A stretch of DNA of 5,457 nt from CAISDA01 sp050258555 (lineage in GTDB: Bacteria; Bacteroidota; Ignavibacteria; UBA10030; UBA8401). The first letter of the stretch is position 1. Every line of letters begins with the position of its first letter. Below, piece by piece: positions 1 to 5,385 of the stretch. The position numbers and the translations under genes were made by a program. Location of the stretch: positions 1 through 5,457 of the forward strand of contig JBLMZA010000117.1 in the NCBI GenBank assembly GCA_050258555.1, in the 5' to 3' direction. The notes below the pieces were generated by a model. That model ran no database searches. It was not told where the DNA came from and worked only from the letters and a program-made list of their open reading frames with translations.

Positions 1-1736
1 AGGTTCGAGCCGTTGACGGCGAATGCCGTTACACAGGTGTTTGTGATGCCGGTATTCAAATCCGTCCATGTGGCGCCGTTATCCTCGGACTTGAATGCTC
101 CTCCGCTGTATGTGCCCGCATAGGCCACCGAGCCGTCGATCAGGACCGCCTGAACGTATGCATCGGTCAAGCCGGCGCTGGCGTTGGTCCATGTCAGGCC
201 GTCATCGAGCGAACGGTAGAGGCCGACAGTCGTGCCGGCAAAGATGGTTCCTCCCGACGCCGTAAGACATGTCACGTATGCCGATCCCGGAAGTCCCGCA
301 TTGACCGGTGCCCATGTCGCTCCGTTGTCCGTTGTGCGGTAGACGCCGAGTCCGGCCGTGCCGGCAAAGACCGAAGTGGCCGATGCGGTCAGCGAATAAA
401 TGTATGTGCCCGGCGGAATGCCCGTGCCGGCGGGAGCCCAGTTCGCTCCCATATCGGACGTGACCGAGACGCCCTGCGACGTGCCGGCAAAGATGCGCGT
501 GCCGCTGACGGTCAGCGCCGAGACATACGTCGGCGAGAGTCCGTTATTGATCGCCGTCCACGTTGCGCCATTATTCGTGGTGATGAACGCTCCGCCGTCC
601 GTTCCCGCGATCACGGTCGAACCGTCGAGGCCGAACGAGAGCACGGAGACGACGTTGAGTCCCGAGTTCACATGCGTCCACGTCGCTCCGTTGTCCATCG
701 TCCGGTAGCAGTTGTTGCGGAAGACGCCCGCAAAGACGCTCGAGCCGCTGGAGGCAAGCGCCAGCACATTCGATGTGGTCATGCCGGTGTTGACTTCCGT
801 CCAGCTTGCCGCGCTGTTCGTCGAACGATAGACGCCGCCGCCCAGGATGCCCGCATAGAGATCCGTTCCATTGACGGCGAAGCAGAGCGTGTTGATTTTC
901 GGAATGCCCGTCTGCGCCAGCGTCCATGTGGCCCCGTTATCTGTCGACTTATAGACGCCCGCGCCTATGGTTCCGGCAAACAGATCGGTGCCAAGCCGCG
1001 AGAGCGCCCGGACGGTCGTTCCCATGCCGATGCCGGTATTGGAAGGCGACCATGTCGCGCCGTTATCACTCGACAGGAAGATCCCTCCCGCAGCCGTTCC
1101 CGCAAAGAGGTTCGTGCCGCTGGCCAGGAGCGCATACACGTTCAGATTCGCGAGGCCGCTGATCACAGGACTCCAGTTCGCGCCGTTGTCGGTCGAGCGG
1201 AAGACGCCTCCGCCCGTCGTTCCCGCAAAAAGATTCGTACCGATGAGGGCGAGCGCTTTCACGTTGAGGTTCGTGAGCCCCGCATTCGAGGGATTCCATG
1301 TGAGTCCGCCGTCGGCAGAAAGAAAGATGCCGCCGGCATCGGTGCCTGCCACGAGCGTCGTTCCATTGAACAGGAGCGTTCGCACCACGCTTGCCGAAAG
1401 TCCGCTTGAACGCGGACTCCAGCTCGTGCCGTTATCGGATGAGAAAAATACTCCGGCATCGGTGCCGGCGTAGAGATTGGTTCCGCTCACGGCAAAGGCG
1501 TAGACGGTGAGGTTCATCAATCCGGAGTTGGCAGGATTCCAATGCGCTCCGTTATCGGTCGAGAGAAAGACGCCGTTGCGTGTCGTGCCTGCAAAGAGAT
1601 TGGTGCCGATGACGGCCATGGCATTGACATCTCCGCTGGCCGGTCCGTTGGTCTGAACCCATTGGCCCAGCAGAGAGGAATGGACAAAGGTGAGACAGGA
1701 AAGAAGAAACAATGAAGCGATCGTTCGGCGTTTCAT
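1..1736 (-). CDS. Secreted BNR/Asp-box-like repeat protein (3' end outside the window)
   Basis: This open frame reads from ATG at 1736 to the left edge without a stop: 578 complete codons, C-terminus missing. Residues 1-25 look like a signal peptide (MKRR, a leucine-rich core, then SSLLGQ before WVQTNGP). A Cys at residue 14 (LLSC) makes a weak lipobox, but so early that I prefer a secreted protein. The rest is thirteen tandem repeats of 40-42 residues, each ending in a D/N-N-G-A-x-W block, with Trp at residues 66, 106, 147, 188, 229, 271, 312, 353, 393, 433, 475, 516 and 557, plus part of a fourteenth. Each unit runs roughly as NTGL, a V-A-L strand, SGTNLFAGT, GVFxSTDNGATW. This resembles the BNR/sialidase Asp-box and Ycf48-like propeller families, so a secreted beta-propeller is likely; no enzymatic role can be claimed. 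In Bacteroidota and Ignavibacteria such proteins often end in a type IX secretion sorting domain, which would lie outside. The start is supported by GGGAGGA (minus, 1742-1748) 5 nt upstream. Confidence 0.93.
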   Translation of the reverse strand, partial: MKRRTIASLFLLSCLTFVHSSLLGQWVQTNGPASGDVNAMAVIGTNLFAGTTRNGVFLSTDNGAHWNPANSGLMNLTVYAFAVSGTNLYAGTDAGVFFSSDNGTSWSPRSSGLSASVVRTLLFNGTTLVAGTDAGGIFLSADGGLTWNPSNAGLTNLNVKALALIGTNLFAGTTGGGVFRSTDNGANWSPVISGLANLNVYALLASGTNLFAGTAAGGIFLSSDNGATWSPSNTGIGMGTTVRALSRLGTDLFAGTIGAGVYKSTDNGATWTLAQTGIPKINTLCFAVNGTDLYAGILGGGVYRSTNSAASWTEVNTGMTTSNVLALASSGSSVFAGVFRNNCYRTMDNGATWTHVNSGLNVVSVLSFGLDGSTVIAGTDGGAFITTNNGATWTAINNGLSPTYVSALTVSGTRIFAGTSQGVSVTSDMGANWAPAGTGIPPGTYIYSLTASATSVFAGTAGLGVYRTTDNGATWAPVNAGLPGSAYVTCLTASGGTIFAGTTVGLYRSLDDGLTWTNASAGLTDAYVQAVLIDGSVAYAGTYSGGAFKSEDNGATWTDLNTGITNTCVTAFAVNGSN

Positions 1737-1741
1737 GGGTA

Positions 1742-1748
1742 TCCTCCC
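1742..1748 (-). promoter_or_regulatory. Shine-Dalgarno of the repeat-protein gene
   Basis: The minus strand reads GGGAGGA, then five bases, then the ATG at 1736-1734. This strong site fixes the start of the repeat-protein gene, and the signal-peptide-like N-terminus directly after it agrees. Confidence 0.75.
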
Positions 1749-2060
1749 GGGCTAATATGATAGAACGATAGAGGAGAAAGCGCACACATACGATGCAGCC
1801 GTTGGATGAGAATCAACACCCGATGCGCAGCATTGAGATGTACGGCCCTGGACAGGAGAGAAGATGGGAGAGGCCCTACTCATGCAGACGCGCGGAACGA
1901 TAGGGAGGAAGGCACAATGAGTCCCGCACGCGTCTTAATCGGTACTGACGTGAAATGCACGGCGCCGCCGTTCAACAGCAATGAGAGGATCGGTGTGGGC
2001 AGCACCGCGAAACATGCACAGAGATTGGAGAAAGAAAAAAGGTAAGTCTACACTACTGCT

Positions 2061-2089
2061 TAAATACGGTTTTCACCCTGCATTGTCAA
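2061..2089 (-). promoter_or_regulatory. Candidate sigma70-type promoter for the repeat-protein gene
   Basis: On the minus strand a perfect -35 hexamer TTGACA (2084-2089) is followed after exactly 17 bases by TATTTA (2061-2066), which matches only three of six positions of the -10 consensus. Transcription would start near 2054, giving a leader of about 318 nt before the ATG at 1736. If the organism uses the Bacteroidetes-type -10 (TAnnTTTG), this match may be fortuitous. Confidence 0.35.
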
Positions 2090-2100
2090 GTTAGAAGTTT

Positions 2101-2646
2101 CTAATGTTTCATCTTCAGGAGCTTCTTTGCCCTGGACCGAAACGCACCGGAAGCGCGCGGCAGCTGCATCTCGATGAGCAGCCGGAGTTCCCGCTCCAGG
2201 TCAGGCTCGGCGGCGGTGAAGCGCGCGATCACCGTCATCGCATAGACTTTGACGGCGATCGGTTCATCGGAAGACGAAAGCAGATCGAAGCACAGCGAGA
2301 CAACCCTCCCGCTCAGACGATCCGGAATCTCGATCACCTGCAGGAGCCGGACGATATTGCGCTTCACGGCATCGTGCACGCCGCGTTTCGTCACCATCGG
2401 CAGGAGTTTGCCGAGCCAGGGAATGAACAGTTCGGGATGCGTATCGGCGATGGTGCCGATCACCCAGGCGCCGCGCTGCACCACAATCGGTTCGCCTGTA
2501 AAAAAAAGTGTCATCAGGCAGCCGAGCCGCTCCGGATCCGTGCCAATCCAGCGGACGATCTTCAGAATCTGTGCCTTCGAATGTTCCTTCAACAGCGCGC
2601 GTTCGATATCCATAGGTTTGTTTCGTGAGGAAGAAAAATGACCCAT
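2101..2646 (-). CDS. Small HEAT-repeat protein
   Basis: A 181-residue, almost entirely alpha-helical protein without signal peptide or membrane segment, so probably cytoplasmic. From residue 12 on (MDIERALLKEHSK) it matches a family I know from Bacteroidetes as HEAT-repeat proteins of about 170 residues. Helical pairs are visible around residues 54-85 (QRGAWVIG, then HPELFIPWLGKLLP), 92-125 (DAVKRNIVRLLQ, then a hydrophobic helix) and 129-165 (PIAVKVYAMTVIARF, then ERELRLLIEMQLP), ending in a basic SRAKKLLK tail. HEAT repeats form superhelical protein-binding surfaces; partner and process are unknown. I kept the ATG at 2646 because GAGG sits 8 nt upstream. The ATG at 2613 has no Shine-Dalgarno but starts where family similarity begins and could equally be the true start. 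No terminator is visible after the stop. The nearest same-strand gene downstream is 364 bp away, so it is probably monocistronic. Confidence 0.88.
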   Translation of the reverse strand: MGHFSSSRNKPMDIERALLKEHSKAQILKIVRWIGTDPERLGCLMTLFFTGEPIVVQRGAWVIGTIADTHPELFIPWLGKLLPMVTKRGVHDAVKRNIVRLLQVIEIPDRLSGRVVSLCFDLLSSSDEPIAVKVYAMTVIARFTAAEPDLERELRLLIEMQLPRASGAFRSRAKKLLKMKH

Positions 2647-2722
2647 CCGGTTGGCCTCAATGTACCAACTTCCCCCTGACGACGCAATCCCTCTTGTTCA
2701 AAAAAGCAGCATCTTTCCTACA

Positions 2723-2755
2723 AAAAGCCGCTCTACGGATTTTCCATCGAGCGGA
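2723..2755 (-). terminator. Minus-strand terminator-like hairpin without an obvious gene upstream
   Basis: Read on the minus strand, CCGCTC (2750-2755) pairs with GAGCGG (2729-2734). An inner GGA/TCC stem closes an AAA loop, separated from the outer stem by a small internal loop. The hairpin is followed by GC-free TTTTT (2723-2727) one base later. The arrangement fits an intrinsic terminator for minus-strand transcription. It lies between the acidic gene and the start of the HEAT gene, so it either ends a short RNA made from the 2755-2990 region or acts in the leader of the HEAT transcript. The six-base outer stem is modest. Confidence 0.4.
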
Positions 2756-2980
2756 GCGTGAAGGGAAGTTCAGAAAACGCGGAACATTTCTCTCCGTGAA
2801 TTCCGTCACCTCAGCGGTTTCATCACAGAGGAGAGGATGGCCCCGCGGATGACACCGGATCGGCTTGGGCGAGGAATGAGAAATGCTGGGGAATTCGAAT
2901 CGAAAACTTTTCGTTGTGGAAGATGCAGAGGAAGACCCAGACGGACGTACAAAGAGCAGTATTCCATCATTATATAAGTC

Positions 2981-2986
2981 AGGAGG
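2981..2986 (+). promoter_or_regulatory. Shine-Dalgarno that fixes the start of the acidic protein
   Basis: AGGAGG lies 4 nt before the ATG at 2991. It is the best ribosome-binding site in the window and selects this start over the in-frame ATG at 2883, which has only GAGG 8 nt upstream and would add 36 residues of unrelated, low-acid sequence. Confidence 0.8.
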
Positions 2987-2990
2987 AAGT

Positions 2991-3242
2991 ATGAACAATG
3001 ACAATGAAGAGGAACGGTCTGTGCTCCTATTGGAATTTGAAGTGGATCTCACCGATGAGGAATGGAAGGAACTCGGATACGATCCGGAAGCGATGACAGA
3101 GGACGAAATCGAGGAGCTCATTGACAAAGTCGGGGAGCTCGAAGAGTATTGGGATTTCATGCCGCTTCTGCGCCGGGCAGCACGCGCCCTCGGGCGCGAT
3201 GTCATGGACGGCGACGCCAAGGACGAGACGAACGATTCCTGA
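2991..3242 (+). CDS. Small highly acidic hypothetical protein (83 aa)
   Basis: I do not recognise this protein. It has 83 residues, of which 29 are Asp/Glu and 8 Lys/Arg, so a net charge near -21. After an acidic start (MNNDNEEE) there is a hydrophobic strand (SVLLLEFEVDL), then DEEWKELGYDPEAMTEDEIEEL, a likely helix, the aromatic patch EEYWDFMP, a basic helix LLRRAARALGR at about residues 60-70, and an acidic tail (DGDAKDETNDS). There is no signal peptide or membrane segment, so it is probably cytoplasmic. The acidic body with one basic helix could suit a protein partner, a DNA mimic or an antitoxin-like factor, but no such role is shown. It is the only plus-strand gene in the window, stands alone with its own strong Shine-Dalgarno and an intrinsic terminator at 3289-3327, and so forms a complete single-gene unit. 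Confidence 0.82.
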   Translation: MNNDNEEERSVLLLEFEVDLTDEEWKELGYDPEAMTEDEIEELIDKVGELEEYWDFMPLLRRAARALGRDVMDGDAKDETNDS

Positions 3243-3288
3243 GCTGTGCTTCAAACCGGCCAGGCGGTCAGGTCCAAGCCGCTCACAC

Positions 3289-3327
3289 TCCCTTGCCGCA
3301 TCCCGTAGAGCAGCAAGGGATTTTTTT
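3289..3327 (+). terminator. Intrinsic terminator of the acidic-protein gene
   Basis: TCCCTTGC (3289-3296) pairs perfectly with GCAAGGGA (3313-3320), an 8-bp stem with a 16-nt loop region that can form two more G-C pairs, followed directly by seven T (3321-3327). It lies 46 nt after the acidic gene. The last two T are also part of the stop codon (minus TAA, 3326-3328) of the convergent membrane-protein gene. In the reverse direction the stem is not followed by a T-tract, so it should work only for plus-strand transcription. Confidence 0.88.
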
Positions 3328-3784
3328 ACGCGCGTATGGCAGAATCGACCGCGATATTCTTTGACTGCGCCCATTCGATGATCTTCGGCTTCAGCTCGTG
3401 GTGCTGCCGATACGTGCAATTGTTCAGGTTGATTGTGATCATCTTGCCCGAGTCCAAGTAGACATCGATTTCAAACATCTTCATCTCAAGCCGAGATATT
3501 TCATCCCATCGGATATCGACCGTTTGTCTTCGGGATAACCGCCCGGCGATTCCCTTCTCATCAAAGATCACGATTTTAGGCTTATAGAAACGCAGATAGA
3601 TCACGCCTGCGGCGATCATGACCGCGCCGATGGCGATATTGAAGTAGTGAAAATCGTTGTGAACGTTCAATCCCTGCATCAGATTCGATAGGCCGAAGAC
3701 CATGAAGAGCATCACCGGCCATGGACGCCCGTGCTCCTGGGTTGCTTCCGATTGAAGATCCAGTTTGATCGGTTCCATTGGCAT
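3326..3784 (-). CDS. Two-helix membrane protein with a PH-like C-terminal domain
   Basis: From the ATG at 3784 this is a 152-residue protein. Two hydrophobic helices are visible at about 22-40 (WPVMLFMVFGLSNLMQGL) and 47-66 (YFNIAIGAVMIAAGVIYLRF), joined by a short loop. A soluble domain follows at about 69-145: strands KIVIFDEKGIAG, VDIRWDEISRLEM, IDVYLDSGKMITINL, then a terminal helix (ELKPKIIEWAQSKNI). Two helices followed by a strand-rich domain with R-W-x-E-I and a closing helix is the layout of bacterial PH-like (bPH/YcxB-like) membrane proteins; the soluble part would sit on the cytoplasmic side. The function of such proteins is mostly unknown. The frame can be extended to a TTG at 3901, but that part is AT-rich and unlike protein. 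The ATG at 3778 is an equally good start, and neither has a Shine-Dalgarno. It follows the lipoprotein gene on the same strand after a 153-bp gap. Confidence 0.78.
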   Translation of the reverse strand: MPMEPIKLDLQSEATQEHGRPWPVMLFMVFGLSNLMQGLNVHNDFHYFNIAIGAVMIAAGVIYLRFYKPKIVIFDEKGIAGRLSRRQTVDIRWDEISRLEMKMFEIDVYLDSGKMITINLNNCTYRQHHELKPKIIEWAQSKNIAVDSAIRA

Positions 3785-3917
3785 AGGGACAATAATTGAG
3801 TGGTGGGAATAGTCTGGCTCCAATCGATAGTAGAAATATTTTAGACAGGACTCAATAACTTTCACCAACCAACATTCAGGAATTTTTCTAATTCCATACA
3901 ACGGTTATTGACTCCGC

Positions 3918-3929
3918 GGTTACGTAACC
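3918..3929. repeat. 12-bp perfect palindrome, possible operator
   Basis: GGTTACGTAACC is fully self-complementary. It lies 8 bp beyond the stop codon of the lipoprotein gene and about 130 bp upstream of the membrane-protein start. With no loop it is a poor RNA hairpin, so a dimeric DNA-binding protein site is the natural reading; chance occurrence is possible. Confidence 0.3.
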
Positions 3930-3937
3930 CATTCAAG

Positions 3938-5077
3938 CTATCGTGCGCGAAAAACGATGACCCTCCGACCATCATTGCATGCGATGAAGACCTGGCGCTC
4001 GGTGCACCAGGCCCGTGAAAAAGCAAATGGCGAGCCAGGCTGCGTATAGATCACTTCCCAGCTCGTGCCGTCATAGAAATACACTTTATTTTCGCCCACC
4101 GCAAAGATGTGGTTGTCACTTGTTCCTGCGATTCCAATTATCACTTCACTTGATAATATTTGCTCCCACTTCTCCCCGTTGAGCCTGTAGACGCCGTGGT
4201 ATCCGCTTGAATAGATCGTGCCCGACGGGCTCTGCCAGAAAAGACCGCCCCACGAGAACAAATTTCTCGCTGAATCGATCAATGTGACCTGCTTATTCTT
4301 GTATTTCAGGAATTGGCAATAGGTCATGCCCGTTTCCCTGTCGTATTGCTGTGTCTGTATCAGCGTGCCGCCATCAGAAGAAGGACCGATCATGCCCGTA
4401 AAGATGGGCAGGTCTTTCCGATAGGAATATCGGATCGTATCCAGGCTCCACGTGAACCCATTATAAGAATAGAAGACCCCGTTTAATCCCCCTACGTTGA
4501 TCTGTGTGGGTTTCGGGGCGATTGCTGTTAAGATTCTTTCGCCCTTCGGAAATGAGACCTCCCGCCACTCGATGCCATCATAATGCAGTATGGCAGGCGT
4601 ATAGACCCAGCTTCCCGTATAGTTCGAATATGTATTTCCGAAGGCATAAATGTCATTGGGAGCAAAGCCGCGTATGGCCAAGAGTTCAATGTTTGTGTTA
4701 ATGGGGCCGCCTTCTCGTGAAAGAAGCTTCACACGATTCCAATGTAATCCGTCATATTTCCAGAGAGCGTTATATCCCCCCACAACGTCTTCGCCGACGG
4801 CATAGACGAGCGTATCGCCCATACCCCAAAAGGCATTGAGATAATGGCCGACCTCGGGAAGGCCCTTCGGATTTGGAGACTGAGAAATCGTATCCATCAT
4901 CCAGAAATACGACCGAGGATGTTTTCCTTTTGAAGTGTCGGGTCCTGTGGAGTGTGTGCATCCACCGTGGGCGAGCAATAAGAGGCCGAGCGCGATTGCG
5001 AGAAGCAAGAAAGCGGCATGACGAAACAGCGGAGAGGAAGAAACGATGCATTGAGCTTGGATGGGATCGGCTGACAT
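3938..5077 (-). CDS. Propeller-like surface lipoprotein
   Basis: A 379-residue exported protein. Residues 20-39 are a hydrophobic signal core (AAFLLLAIALGLLLLAHGG) followed by Cys40 and THSTGPDTS. This is a lipoprotein signal, although HGGC departs from the standard L-A/S-G/A-C lipobox and the 20-residue stretch before the core is long. The mature part contains recurring blades of the form Y/L-D/N-G-x-x-W: WKYDGLHW (Trp113), HYDGIEW (171), YSYNGFTW (210), YRLNGEKW (304) and YFYDGTSW (340). Most are preceded by a strand such as DIYAFGN, HIFAVGE or LVYAVGE. This is the layout of a beta-propeller and matches a lipoprotein family I associate with Ignavibacteria and relatives, in which THSTGPDTS follows the cysteine. 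No catalytic residues are evident; a surface or binding role is an inference. The start at 5077 has TGAGGA 3 nt upstream. It is separate from the repeat protein at the left end and uses a different motif. Confidence 0.9.
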   Translation of the reverse strand: MSADPIQAQCIVSSSPLFRHAAFLLLAIALGLLLLAHGGCTHSTGPDTSKGKHPRSYFWMMDTISQSPNPKGLPEVGHYLNAFWGMGDTLVYAVGEDVVGGYNALWKYDGLHWNRVKLLSREGGPINTNIELLAIRGFAPNDIYAFGNTYSNYTGSWVYTPAILHYDGIEWREVSFPKGERILTAIAPKPTQINVGGLNGVFYSYNGFTWSLDTIRYSYRKDLPIFTGMIGPSSDGGTLIQTQQYDRETGMTYCQFLKYKNKQVTLIDSARNLFSWGGLFWQSPSGTIYSSGYHGVYRLNGEKWEQILSSEVIIGIAGTSDNHIFAVGENKVYFYDGTSWEVIYTQPGSPFAFSRAWCTERQVFIACNDGRRVIVFRAR

Positions 5078-5203
5078 GATTCCTCACTTTCGGTAATGAA
5101 GCGCCACTTGCATGATCGCTTCACGATGAACTGGAGTGTGAGTTAGAGAATCGTGTCAACGGTATATAGGCAAGATCCCTTTGGAGGAGGATGCGGAAAA
5201 TTG

Positions 5204-5250
5204 TGGGCCCTGCAGGACTTGAACCTGCGACCCGCTGATTATGAGTCAAT
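5204..5250 (-). pseudogene. 3' half of a CAU-anticodon tRNA (Met/Ile2); probable attachment-site remnant
   Basis: Read on the minus strand this matches tRNA positions 32-73 without a gap: anticodon loop CTCATAA (anticodon CAT at 5241-5243), 3' anticodon stem TCAGC, five-base variable loop GGGTC, T stem GCAGG/CCTGC fully paired, T loop TTCAAGT, acceptor strand AGGGCCC and discriminator A. CCA is not encoded (CAA follows). The 5' side of the anticodon stem is ATTGA where GCTGA would be needed, and no D arm or GGGCCCT acceptor strand follows, so it cannot be a working tRNA. The initiator tRNA is excluded because its anticodon stem carries three G-C pairs next to the loop. A 3' half starting at the anticodon loop is the typical duplicate left at the far end of an element integrated by a tyrosine recombinase. 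Confidence 0.85.
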
Positions 5251-5308
5251 TCAAGACGTTTTTCCAAAAGCCTGATTTTACATTAAGATTATATTTTATA
5301 ACTATTTA

Positions 5309-5325
5309 CCCTCTATAATAGAGGG
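5309..5325. repeat. Small perfect hairpin in the AT-rich flank
   Basis: CCCTCTA and TAGAGGG form a 7-bp stem around the loop TAA. On the plus strand it is followed by AAGATTTT, a weak terminator tail at best; on the minus strand there is no T-tract. It may be a weak terminator near the element end or a protein-binding site. Confidence 0.4.
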
Positions 5326-5363
5326 AAGATTTTAGAACATTTTCCAGCATTTAGAAGATAATC

Positions 5364-5385
5364 CGTAGCCAAATCGTAGCGAAAT
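5364..5385. repeat. Tandem 11-bp direct repeat, candidate integrase arm sites
   Basis: CGTAGCCAAAT (5364-5374) is followed immediately by CGTAGCGAAAT (5375-5385), identical except for one base. It lies about 115 bp inside the presumed element from the tRNA remnant. Tyrosine recombinases usually bind short direct repeats (arm-type sites) 50-200 bp from the crossover point, so position and form fit; binding itself is inferred. Confidence 0.45.

Larger units (their letters stand above)
1737..2100. other. Intergenic region upstream of the repeat-protein gene
   Basis: This 364-bp stretch lies between the end of the HEAT gene and the start of the repeat-protein gene, both minus strand. It holds the Shine-Dalgarno at 1742-1748, a candidate promoter at 2061-2089, and on the plus strand a 42-codon frame (1917-2045) with a good ribosome-binding site but an unconvincing product. 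I see no hairpin with a T-tract that would terminate the HEAT gene, and no RNA gene that I recognise. Confidence 0.6.
2647..2990. other. Divergent intergenic region between the HEAT and acidic-protein genes
   Basis: This 344-bp stretch separates two divergently transcribed genes. It contains a minus-strand terminator-like hairpin (2723-2755), a block resembling an intergenic repeat I recall from environmental genomes (2787-2840), a 13-bp inverted repeat CGAAAA-C-TTTTCG (2901-2913), a minus-strand TATAAT (2969-2974) and the Shine-Dalgarno of the acidic gene (2981-2986). Open frames crossing it on both strands look like shadows: the plus-strand extension of the acidic gene to 2883 lacks its composition, and the minus-strand frame is serine-rich antisense. 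Confidence 0.55.

Noticed and set aside
400..1473. Several plus-strand open frames, the longest 245 codons (672-1409)
   Set aside because: They lie antisense to the repeat-protein gene, whose frame is regular to the residue across thirteen repeats. GC-rich repeats produce long antisense frames, and these products are Arg/Pro/Ala-rich with no recognisable domain.
2104..2641. Plus-strand frames of 174 and 130 codons
   Set aside because: They are antisense to the HEAT-repeat gene, which is recognised by family similarity over nearly its whole length.
2901..2913. Inverted repeat CGAAAA-C-TTTTCG as a terminator
   Set aside because: The single-base loop cannot close an RNA hairpin and no T-tract follows; at most it is a DNA-binding site, with no further support.
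2657..3220. A 187-codon minus-strand frame, serine-rich at its N-terminus
   Set aside because: The serine runs are the reverse complement of the Asp/Glu codons of the acidic gene, which has the strong Shine-Dalgarno and terminator. The remainder crosses the intergenic region without protein-like composition.
3785..3901. N-terminal extension of the membrane protein to a TTG start at 3901
   Set aside because: The added residues come from visibly AT-richer DNA, do not resemble a domain or signal, and would need a TTG start with only a distant GGAG. The ATGs at 3784 or 3778 are preferred.
5154..5159. Minus-strand TTGACA as the -35 of a lipoprotein promoter
   Set aside because: The bases 16-18 bp downstream (around CTCCAG) do not resemble any -10 element.
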